NCBI GenBank assembly: GCA_023678885.1
Contig: CM042962.1
Span: forward strand, 23,264,336 to 23,328,335
DNA length: 64,000 bases
Source of the DNA: Pogostemon cablin
Lineage: Eukaryota > Streptophyta > Magnoliopsida > Lamiales > Lamiaceae
Reading direction: 5' to 3'
Shown here piece by piece: positions 47,766 through 57,219 of the stretch. Positions within the stretch are counted from its first letter, which is position 1. Each line of letters starts with the position of its first letter. The position numbers and the translations under genes were made by a program. The notes under the pieces are model-generated. The model was given only the letters and a program-made list of their open reading frames with translations. It was not told the origin of the DNA and searched no databases.

Positions 47766-48061
47766 TTGTAGTGTTGATAATGTAAACTAATTACTTAGTT
47801 AAGTTTGTGGAAAGTTACTCATGTCATCTCACTTTCATCAAGGGCTGTTTCCAACCTAAGTGGATGAGGGAAAATAAAATAAAATCATATTCCATTTTCA
47901 AGTAGAAGTGTTTTTTCTGTTAAAAAAAATCTTTTATTTTTCTTCATCAAAAAATCACTTTGATTTTTAAAACATTGACTAGGAGACTTAGCACCATCTT
48001 TGATTATAAATAGCGATAGTTTACAAAATTTAGTTGATTTCAATACAATTAATTTATAGAT

Positions 48062-49133
48062 GGGGCTGACTATTCATACCCAAAATGACTAAACGTATCT
48101 TAAAAAACTTTAAATTATATCATTTTTAACTAATAAGACATAATTACCCTTATGAAACTTATATCTGTTTGGTTGTTGCAACCAAACAGAATTAGAATTA
48201 ATCTTATCTTAAATGTTCAGTTTCAACAACCGAACATAACCAAAATTCATCCATTTGCATTTTGTACGACGCAATTGCCCAGAATTCATTAATCTATCCA
48301 ACTGATTCTAATCCAACAAAATTACTCCAATTCATTAGTGTATAAATTTTCTTCAATGCAGATCCAACATCATCAGCTTTCAAATTTATACTTTTTGTTT
48401 TAATGAATCTTTGTATATGGTGATAAGTAACAATTTCTTTTACTTATAATCTGCAGTTGTTGGGTTCTTCTTATATTAACGTGTCGACGTTTCGTTGAAG
48501 CATGTACATTCCGGTGCATTGAACACTTCAAAACTGAAGAAGAAATCCTTGTGGGCAGAGGAGAAGGATTTGCTTATTCTGTTGTTATGTGCAAGCAGGC
48601 TTCTATGCTTAAGTTTGATGAGGGATGTTCGGGTGAAACAATAATATCTTAGTGATTCAAAGTTATCAACTTGTTAGATGTTTTATGATTCTAATCTTTG
48701 TACGCTTATTATACAAATTTACAGAACATTAACTCTACTTCTCTGGAGAGAGCATGAATATATGATGAGGATTTCAGTACATTTAATTATACTAATCATA
48801 AGAAATAATCTACTAATCACCTTTAACATATATAGTTATGCCTTGTTCATTCTCAGATGCTGCCATAGAAAATGCAAATTGGGATGCTCCGTGCTGAACT
48901 TTGCCGTGTTATTGAAGATCATGCATGATACGAAAGGTAGATGGATTAATTTTGGTTCTGTTCGGTTGTTTCAACCGAACATATAAGATAAGATGAATTT
49001 TTGTTCTGTTCAGTTGTAACAACCGAACAGACATAGATTTCATAAGGATAATTATGTCTTATTAATTAAGGATGATTTAATTAAAATTTATTTTGGAACG
49101 TTTAGTAATTTTGGGGTGCGAATAGCCGGCCCC
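48062..49133. mobile_element. Mutator-like element with ~190-bp TIRs
   Basis: Left GGGGCTGACTATTCATACCC and the inverse of the right end GGGGCCGGCTATTCGCACCC open long inverted repeats. They run about 190 bp and share AATAAGACATAATTA and GGTTGTT-x-CAAC blocks. The flanking 9-mers TTTATAGAT (48053-48061) and TATATAAAT (49134-49142) match at 7 of 9 positions, fitting the 9-bp Mutator duplication. The interior (about 48250-48940) has no transposase. A plus frame near 48495-48650 (VEACTFRCIEHFKTEEEILV, GRGEGFAYSVVMCKQASMLK) may be captured sequence. Confidence 0.75.
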
Positions 49134-49521
49134 TATATAAATAACAATATTTTGATATTATGCTCGAGCACAAAATTTAGCACCATCTTTTAATACAATC
49201 AGTTGCAATTTGCAGACACAAAAATTGTCTAATTTTGCAAAAAAAATCAGAGATTATTCTATAGCGAGTATACATAAGTTAGGGTTAATAGGTTAGTTTT
49301 TTAGGGTATAATTGTCTTTATTTTTTAAAATTTGAATTATTTACTTTAATTTAAGAGTGGTCGTTGGTCAACGGTTCTTAGTAATTAGGCACAAGTTTGA
49401 CTCAAAATTTAGCATTAAGATTTTAAAAAACGGGCCTTTAAATAAATAAGTTTGGGCCTTACCACAGTTCTTCTTTTAATGCCCATGATCATAGAGAAGC
49501 CCATCTGGATTAGTGCACACA
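49134..49521. other. No gene seen
   Basis: AT-rich spacer without recognised features. Confidence 0.5.
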
Positions 49522-50062
49522 GAATAGATAAAGTATGCTTATTTGTAGTTAAAGTATATTAATAATAAATAATATTATAACACACTAAAATCATACTTTA
49601 ATGCATAATCAAGCATACTTTAGAGAACATACTTTAACAATCATTAAACATACTTTATCTATACAATAAATATATTTTAGTGATGGGTCGACCCGTCTCA
49701 CACCCGTTTCACAAATAACCCGTCTATAAGAGACTTTGTCATTTTACACCTATAATCCCAAATTATATGGATACAAGGTGCATTCTAGAATTACCCATAA
49801 TTTAATACTATTAATATATTACATCCTACATCTCAACTTATTCTGCATCGTTACTGTACACATGAAATTTAAAAAAAATATTTTTTAACAACTTTATTGA
49901 CTTTTAGAGGAAATGTAGTAAATATTTTTTAACAACTTTATTGACTTTGAGAGGAAATGTAGTATTTTTAGGTAATAGATAATTATAAAGTATGTTATGT
50001 GTAATTGAGATGTAATTTTAGGAACGATGAATACGGAAAGTGTGAAATTTAACTTAGGACAG
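49522..50062. repeat. 541-bp direct repeat, copy 1
   Basis: It runs from GAATAGATAAAGTATGCTTA to AACTTAGGAC and matches 51508-52048 almost base for base over the same length. It contains the right part of a MITE and a 43-bp tandem pair (TTTTTTAACAACTTTATTGA, CTTT-x-GAGGAAATGTAGTA). Confidence 0.9.
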
Positions 50063-50880
50063 ACTAAGAGCAGAAATCTTATCTCTTAAAACTTTATCAT
50101 CATGAAAAACTTCATTAATCTTCTTTTTTAAAGGACATACATCAGCTTTATGGCCTTTTCTGTGGCATTTGAAACAAGTAATTTGAAAATTGTCAAAATT
50201 CTTTTTAAAAGACTTTCTTTTTGAAAATTTAGGTTTTTTATAAAATTTTTCTTTAAAATCATTTTTATAGCGTTTTTTAGGAAAATGTTTTGCTTTGTTT
50301 TTGAATTTAGAGGAATGAGCTTGAATCTTTTGTAATCCAAAAGCTTCGCAGAATGTACCAATCTCCTTACGGTATCTATTCTTTTCAGATCCATATTTAG
50401 ATTGTATTTTCAATTCTGAACATAAAGCTAGTCTTTCTTTTTTAATGAAAGCAAATAATTGACCATATGTAATATTTTCGAAAAAAATGTCACTTTGACC
50501 AGTTGCTTCCTTAAGCTTTTGATGAATTCTTTCACCGAAAAGTTTAGGAAGTCCAGCTATGAATCTTTCTTTTCAAAAAGAAGCGTTATATGAGTAAGGA
50601 AAACATCTTTGTATCATCTATAATCAGATAAAGTAGGACATCTGATATTAGATAATACAACTTGTGTTGAATCAAGTTCTTATTTGGGATTACCAATGAA
50701 ATACATATCAATAGTGAGTATCAACATGTCACAAGCATCATTTTTTGAAATAATAGTACCATCATGTTCTTCAACCTCAATGGTATGTTGAAGAATATTT
50801 TGTTTGTCGTTGAGAGTAAGTGAATTATCCCACCAGTTTTTTAACTAACCAGTGATTATTTTTGAAATAATTTAATTAAT
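50054..50880 (-). pseudogene. Gag/coat-like fragment with CCHC zinc knuckle
   Basis: The frame 50413-50054 is very Lys-rich and has CFKCHRKGHKADVC (Cys80, Cys83, His88, Cys93), followed by PLKKKINEV, a typical nucleic-acid-binding knuckle. Upstream minus-strand sequence to 50880 continues the same protein in broken frames, with FIAGLPKLFGERIHQKLKEA and YGQLFAFIKKERLALC. The arrangement resembles the gag or coat region of plant reverse-transcribing elements. A caulimovirid-like or a gypsy-like origin cannot be separated here. No protease or RT is present nearby. It is a relic. Confidence 0.65.
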
Positions 50881-51424
50881 TGAATATCACTTTTTTTAAT
50901 TTAAATATTATTTTTTATTAAAAATATTTTTACTTTCTCTTTTATAAATTTTTTTATAAAATAGTTTAATAATAACTGTATCACTTTTGAATTTTAAATT
51001 CTGACTTTCAATTTCTTTTGGTTGATGACCACATTCTATTTTAAATATTACTTGTATTTTAATTAATAATTTAATATCAATAATTTTTAAATGTATAATA
51101 TATAATACAAGGAAATAGATTTCAGCCTTATTTAAACGAATAGGCCTTTTCCGAGAATTAGTTAACGTGTGAATGGATGAACGGCCGCTACTTTATCTTT
51201 TATAATACTATATATATATTTATTAATTAATTAATGGATATTCCATCTCACAAAATAAGATTCGTGTTACTGTCTTATGCAAGACCTACGTTAGGAATAA
51301 TCACATACGCTATAATTTAATAGTTTAATTGTTGCGCGCCATGTTAATACGATTAAGGTTTAATTTACTTTTCATACTTAAATAAAATAATAATAAAATA
51401 AAAAATAACTATACATTACATTCT
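50881..51424. other. AT-rich, no gene seen
   Basis: Nothing recognised apart from a short palindromic (TTAATTAAT) tract near 51225. Confidence 0.45.
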
Positions 51425-51737
51425 ATTTTACACGGTCTCTCTTGTGAGATGAGTTATTTGTGAAATAGGTGTGACATGGATCGATCCATCACTAAAGTAT
51501 ACTTATTGAATAGATAAAATATGCTTATTTGTAGTTAAAGTATATTAATAATAAATAATATTATAACACACTAAAATCATACTTTAATGCATATTCAAGC
51601 ATACTTTAGAGAACATACTTTAACAACCATTAAACATATTTTATCTATACAATAAGTATACTTTAGTGATGGGTCGACTCGTCTCATACTCGTTTCACAA
51701 ATAACCTGTCTCATAAGAGACTTTGTCATGTTACACC
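51425..51737. mobile_element. MITE with ~100-bp TIRs
   Basis: The left ACACGGTCTCTCTTGTGAGA, then TGAGTTATTTGTGAAATAGG, is inverted on the right as CGTTTCACAAATAACCTGTC, then TCATAAGAGACTTTGTCATG. The arms include ATCACTAAAGTATACTTA and its inverse. Copy 1 at 49522 holds only the right-hand part. Confidence 0.75.
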
Positions 51738-52048
51738 TATAATCCCTAATTATATGGATACAAGGTGCATTCTAGAATCACCCAAAATTTAATACTATTA
51801 ATATATTACATCCTACATCTCAACTTATTCTACATCGTTACTGTACACATGAAATTTAAGAAAAATTATTTTTTAACAACTTTATTGACTTTTAGAGGAA
51901 ATGTAGTAAAAATTTTTTAACAACTTTATTGACTTTGAGAGGAAATGTAGTATTTTTAAGTAATAGATAATTATAAAGTATGTTATGTGTAAATGAGATG
52001 TAATTTTAGGAAAGATGAATACGGAAAGTGTGAAAATTAACTTAGGAC
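51508..52048. repeat. 541-bp direct repeat, copy 2
   Basis: Partner of 49522-50062. The match begins within the complete MITE at 51425-51737. Confidence 0.9.
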
Positions 52049-52429
52049 GGATTATCTGTCGCACAAAACCTTTCATACTTTTCTCATTTGTTTGTCCAAC
52101 AACTTTTTATACTTTAAAAAATGAAACATCACTTTATCCAACAACCTTAAAAGTTACTACATTTTTTGTGGTGAAATTTGGGATGTGGATAAACTCTTGG
52201 ATGAATTGTAATTAAGAATATGGAGTTGGCTTCATGACACCTTTTTGAATATGTTTGGAAATTTTCAAGATTGGTCGCTTAATTCTAGAAGTATATTGAA
52301 ACAGGAGATGACGATCATTTGTAAAATTCATTATTTATACTTTGTATTTATGTACTTTTGTTTGAAGTTGTGGTAACTCTCTTACCTTTCTTCATCATTT
52401 TTTTATTAATAAAATTCCTTTACCTGATC

Positions 52430-52624
52430 ACACAAAAAAAAAACTTTAAAAATTATTTTAATTTTAAATTTGTCACTATTTTTTCACACACATACCATAA
52501 TACTATACTTTATTACATTAAAATACTACAATACCCCTTAAATTCAACAAAAATGAACAAAAATGAACAATTTATCTTAAACAACATGCAACAGTGAACG
52601 TGAATCGTTTTGCGGGACGGAGAG
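52430..52624. mobile_element. Stowaway MITE, right-hand fragment
   Basis: It shares TTTGTCACT, CACACATACCAT and AAATACTACAATACCC with the intact copy at 60896-61175, and ends TTTGCGGGACGGAGAG then TA. Confidence 0.65.
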
Positions 52625-52640
52625 TACAATAATTTAAAAT

Positions 52641-53080
52641 CACTGCTTCCATCATCCGCCAGTTGGGTACCATTTGCTTTTTTATGTGAATTAACAAATA
52701 TTATTATTTAATAGTGTATTAGTAAGGAATATGGATCTCATATACTTCCTCCGTCCAATTTTAATCTTTACATATTTTTATTTTAAGCGTCTCATTTCAA
52801 TTTTTACATTTTCTTTTTTGAAATATGGGACCTACCTAAAAATAATTAATATATCACCATGGACCACATTCAATACTAATACATCTACTCACTTTACATA
52901 TCTTTCCACCCATATCTTTCCATCAACTGTCTATTATAATATTATACTCATTAATCAACGTGCAAAAAATAAACGTAAACATTGAAATGGAAGGAGGGAA
53001 TATTAATGATGTATGTGAGCCTTATATGTAAAAAAAGAGAAAAAAAATCCCTTAGGGGAACGTCTAAAACACCAATCAGA
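52641..53080. mobile_element. Nested pair of Stowaway MITEs
   Basis: The inner element 52745-53000 runs CTTCCTCCGTCCAATTTTAA to GAAATGGAAGGAGGGA between TA dinucleotides. It splits an older one whose halves are 52641-52744 (CTTTTTTATGTGAATTAACA) and 53001-53080 (GATGTATGTGAGCCTTATAT). Confidence 0.65.
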
Positions 53081-53367
53081 GAGACTAAATACGGGTAATT
53101 TATTTTATATAAAGTAGATTTTTGTATTAACAATAGTTGGTGGTAGACGTTGCTTTAAAAAAATGGATAATTGAAAAAGTGGGCAATTTAGCATTATTTA
53201 CTAAAAAAGTTGGTCGTTGGGGACGGGTATATTCTTCTAATTCATTAAGATATTCGTTTCATATTATCAAATCTAATTTTTAATTTTGATACTATATTGG
53301 AATATGACATTTAGTCTTTTAAAATGAGATGAGATAGTTAGAATATTAATTAAATATAATTATTATA

Positions 53368-53636
53368 CACTCCTCCATTCTATAAATATTTGCATCCTTC
53401 TTGCAACACAAATATTAAAAAAATAATAACTTTCGGGGGTATTATAATATTTTTTGATAATAAATAAATGATAAAATATGTTAGTTGTGTTGGGTAGGAA
53501 TGTTTTTTTTTTTTTTGTAAATAAGTGTATGGAGAAGGGTGATTGTATTTGTTTTTTACTCTTTTTTAAAGGAGGTGCAAACTTTTGTGGACAACCTAAA
53601 ATTGAAAGTGTGTCATTTAAAATGGAACGGAGGGAG
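53368..53636. mobile_element. Stowaway MITE
   Basis: CACTCCTCCATTCTATAAAT after TA on the left, and AATGGAACGGAGGGAG then TA on the right. Confidence 0.7.
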
Positions 53637-53777
53637 TATGTAAATAATGTTGGTGAGAGTTAAAGCATGATTTATTGAAAAGTGAATGATAAGTTAAAAA
53701 ATAAATTTAGGATATTATAATATGATTCATTAAAATATAATTAAAATAATGAATCACTATATCTAGTTAAAATCATA

Positions 53778-53945
53778 CTTTATCCGTCCCACAATAATTG
53801 TTACATATTTTCAATTCACGTGTTTCACTTCACTAGTTATATTTCTCTTTTTGGTATATGAAACTCCCATCAACCAATTACTCTTAATATATTTCAGCGG
53901 GCCCACATAAAATTTAAAATAACTACTCACTATATATTAAAATTG
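53778..53945. mobile_element. Stowaway MITE, left-hand fragment
   Basis: It starts CTTTATCCGTCCCACAATAA after TA. The right terminus is missing. Confidence 0.5.
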
Positions 53946-56146
53946 AGTTATTCTATAGTGCACCGGATATATCGTTGCACCTAAGGATTTATGGACTTAT
54001 TTTTTAGGATATAATTAATTTATTTTTAAAATTTTAATTATTTTATTTTGATCCAAAGGTGGTTATGTAATAAATTTTTAATTTAATGATTCATATTAAC
54101 TAGGTGCATGTTCTTAGTCTCATTTCTAGGTTAAGATGATTTAGAGTAAGAGAACTCTATCGTTGTTGTAAACCGTAGTGACCAAGTGCAAAATTTATAG
54201 AATATCGTCCTAAGGGAAAAGTAAAATCAAGGTGTATTCGAATTTGCCTTTAATCATGCTTTGTAAAAGTGATAGAATTTAGGTTTTGGTTTTAGACTAA
54301 CAATTATGCTAAGCAATTAACTAGAATAAAGCAAGTAATAACTACGATTATCAAGGAACAAGTATGTGACAATGTGGAATGGAATGAATGTAATAGATCT
54401 TAGAAAGAATGCAAGACTAACTACGATCAAAATTAAGGAAGCACATGGAAGATTCTAGTAGCAAACATCATTGACAATGGACTAGAATCAATCACTATTG
54501 TACCTCTAATTCCTATGACCAAGGTGACTAGGTTTTCATCCCTTTTACAAAATTAAAACCCTTTAAATTGATCTTATTATCAATTCCCATGAAGGTACTA
54601 TGATTCTAAATTTTGTTCTTCTCATTCAATTACTTAAATGCCCTCTTATATGTGTTCTAAGCATTAGAAGGATATGGTTTACCTCTCCTTACACTAACAT
54701 ACATGATCATATCACTAATTGATTCAATTTAAAGCCACTTGTTTGGCTCTTTCAATGATCACTTTTAAATCATTCTTCTCTTACTTATGTACTCTCTTTT
54801 AGATCATTCTTCTCTTACTTATGTACTCTTTTATTTTTTTCTTTTTATAACATCATCTATTTGCCCCTAACACCTTATATCGGAATGACCATCCTAACAT
54901 AATGTGTATAGAAATCAATCACACAATTAATAAAATGAATCATGAATCACAATTTATAAGAGAAAATCCATCATCAACTCAATTAACTACTAAAAATCCC
55001 ACAATTCTAGATTAATCTCAATTCATCATGTGGCTAGCCTCACAAGAGGTCTAGCCAACAATAATCATCTTACAAACCTTACAAAGTTCATAAAATTCAA
55101 TTGCTAACTTCAAATCAAAGGAAATACAAAATGAAAGTTGAATCTCTTCCCTTGTAGATGAGGGTTGATCTGCTTCCTCCAATAGCATTCCAAACATATA
55201 AGCCTCAAATTTCTCTAAGGATGGTATGGTTGAAAGATGTATGGAGTGGATTATGGAATGAAAGTAGTAAAAATGGATAAATTTGGTGAATTGTGGATGT
55301 AGGAGAGAGAGAGTGTGTGTAAATGTGGTGTGAAAGTGTGTGTTTAGATCCAATAATTGCTCCAAAATGGCTCTCTCCCGTAAATTGTCTCAAAATGGGT
55401 ATTTGTACATCTTGAAAGCTTCTAAAACACGTGCACAACTTATTCTGGATTTGGTACCTACATGGCTCGTGTAGCAGCACACGGCTCGTGCTGTGCACAC
55501 ACAGTTCGGCGTGTTCTGCGTGTTGATAGGACACGACTCGTGTAGCAACACACGACCTTGGCATGAGTGTGTAGCTGTTTCTGATGCTTGCACACGGCCT
55601 CGTGTTACAGGCCCGTGTTCTGTACACGGCTAATGGCAAAACACGGGGCGTGTACAGACGTGCCTTGTTCTCCTTCTTCATTTTAGCTCCTGACTCCATT
55701 TTGCTTCATTTTTGACCTGTTTTACATACTCCCTCCGTCCCTCACTAAGAGAGTCTTTTGTTTTTTGGCACGTGGATTAAAGAGTATTATTATTTAATGT
55801 GTAGGGTAGTTGTATTAGTGGGAGTGTGGGTCCCATATTTTAATTGTATTAGTGGGTGTATGTGGATCCCATATGTGTAAAAAAGGAAAGGGTACTCTTT
55901 GGGTGGGACACCCAAAAATTGTAAAAAAGACCCTCTTTAAAGGGGACGGAGGGAGTATATTTAAGCTTATTTCCACACCTTTATCAATCTACATCACACT
56001 TATCCTAATTAACATGAAACTCCACCAAAAGTTATATGAATACGGATAAAAATATCCAAAAATTCATAAATAAAAACACTAATATCTAGGTGAAAACAAC
56101 GATGATCAGTGCACCTGATGCACCATAGTGTAACTCATTAAAATTA
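53946..56146. other. Decayed repeat, possibly a gypsy LTR
   Basis: The segment contains an island rich in CACGGCTCGTG-like motifs (55425-55650) and closes with CTAGGTGAAAACAACGATGATC, features I associate with long LTRs of plant gypsy elements. The ends also show an inverted match: GAGTTATTCTATAGTGCACC near 53947 and the inverse of GGTGCACCATAGTGTAACTC near 56113-56136. So it may instead be bounded by terminal inverted repeats. A minus frame at 55699-55205 is low-complexity and not a gene. A Stowaway MITE interrupts it at 55729-55955. Confidence 0.35.
55729..55955. mobile_element. Stowaway MITE
   Basis: CTCCCTCCGTCCCTCACTAA after TA on the left, and AAAGGGGACGGAGGGAG then TA on the right. 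Nearly intact ends suggest a young copy. Confidence 0.88.
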
Positions 56147-56400
56147 CTCCCCCCGTCCCATTGAAACTTGGGCGTTTGCTTTTTGCACGTTGATTAAGGA
56201 GTATAATATTTTAATGTGTAGTGAGGTGAGAGAAATAATATATTAATGTAAAGTGGGTAGGTGTATTAGTATGACATGTGGGCCATAGAGAGAGAAATAA
56301 TTAATATGTGTGGGTCCTCATTACCAAAAAGGAAAATGCACACTTTGTATTAGGACGAATCAAAATGGAAAAACGCGTACGTTTCAATGGAGCGGAGGGA
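56147..56400. mobile_element. Stowaway MITE
   Basis: CTCCCCCCGTCCCATTGAAA after TA on the left, and TTTCAATGGAGCGGAGGGA then ATA on the right. Confidence 0.8.
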
Positions 56401-56543
56401 ATACTCAATACTATATTCCTTAATTCCCATACAAAAAGGAAACGTAACCATTAAGACGGGACGGAGGAAATACTATAATATAACATGTTTTAGTAAATTA
56501 CTACTTTTAATTGATTTTATTGATAAATAATTATATTTTAATA

Positions 56544-56730
56544 TTTTCTCCATTCGTTATAAAGAGCCAATTTTTCTCCAGATAGTTTCATTTTATTTTT
56601 TTACACATTCGAGACCTACACACACTTACTAATACAATTAAAATATGGGGTTCACACACCAACTAATATAACTATCCACTATACGTTAAGTGAAAATAAA
56701 AAATGACACTTGTTAAACGGACGGAGAGAA
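56544..56730. mobile_element. Stowaway MITE
   Basis: TTTTCTCCATTCGTTATAAA on the left and TTAAACGGACGGAGAGAA on the right. Confidence 0.65.
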
Positions 56731-56743
56731 TAATAAACAAATA

Positions 56744-56971
56744 CTCCATCCGTCCCACCCAAAGAGTCATTTTTTTTTTCCCATTTTAGGCTTCTATCCA
56801 AAGAGTTCTCTTTCATTTTTTATACATATGAGATCCACACACACTCATTAATACAATTAAAATATGAGGCATACACTCCTACTAATACAACTACCCACTG
56901 CATATTAAATAATAATACTATTTAATTCACGTTTCAAAACAAAAGTTATCTTTTTGGATGGGACGGAGGGC
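56744..56971. mobile_element. Stowaway MITE
   Basis: CTCCATCCGTCCCACCCAAA after TA on the left, and TTTGGATGGGACGGAGGG on the right. It lies about 250 bp upstream of the gene start at 57220. Confidence 0.75.
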
Positions 56972-57012
56972 GCACATTGTGAGAGTTCCATTTAGTCTTT
57001 TTATTACCAATT

Positions 57013-57016
<4 letters not shown>

Positions 57017-57067
<51 letters not shown>

Positions 57068-57085
57068 ATATATATATATATATAA
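57017..57085. repeat. (AT)n microsatellite in the promoter region
   Basis: An AT run interrupted once by TTTT, 135-200 bp before the ATG at 57220. It probably overlaps the core promoter, but no single TATA box can be singled out. Confidence 0.9.
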
Positions 57086-57219
57086 TTAAAATTAATAAAT
57101 AAAAGTAGTGATTGAACTTGGTGTTAAATCTGATTAGGGGAAGTCAAACCACATTGCTTATAACATCTTCTAACCATTCTTCAATTTAGTTTGCCATCTC
57201 CTCTGTAGTTTATTCAGCC

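Larger units (their letters stand above)
35201..47773. mobile_element. CACTA (En/Spm-type) transposon, 12,573 bp
   Basis: It begins CACTACAACATAAGTGTCAT and ends with the inverse of CACTACAACATAAGTGACAT. The first 16 bases are identical and similarity goes on past 25. Both sides carry the 3-bp duplication TTG (35198-35200 and 47774-47776), the size expected for CACTA elements. Subterminal zones on both sides (about 35215-35690 and 47500-47765) are packed with a motif such as GTAACACTTTTAAA and its inverse AAAGTGTTAC, resembling transposase-binding subterminal repeats. No TnpA or TnpD-like transposase is recognised. Inside are exon-like pieces of host genes (36625-37061 and 38490-38688 on the minus strand) and unidentified plus-strand pieces, separated by Stowaway MITEs. 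Confidence 0.88.

Noticed and set aside
49522..52048. A complete LTR retrotransposon with 541-bp LTRs
   Set aside because: The repeats lack TG...CA ends, PBS and PPT, and include part of a MITE that is complete only in one copy.
55051..55699. Minus frames of 104 and 164 codons
   Set aside because: They are made by repeated CACGGCTCGTG-like sequence and end in low-complexity His/Ser/Thr runs, which does not look like a gene.
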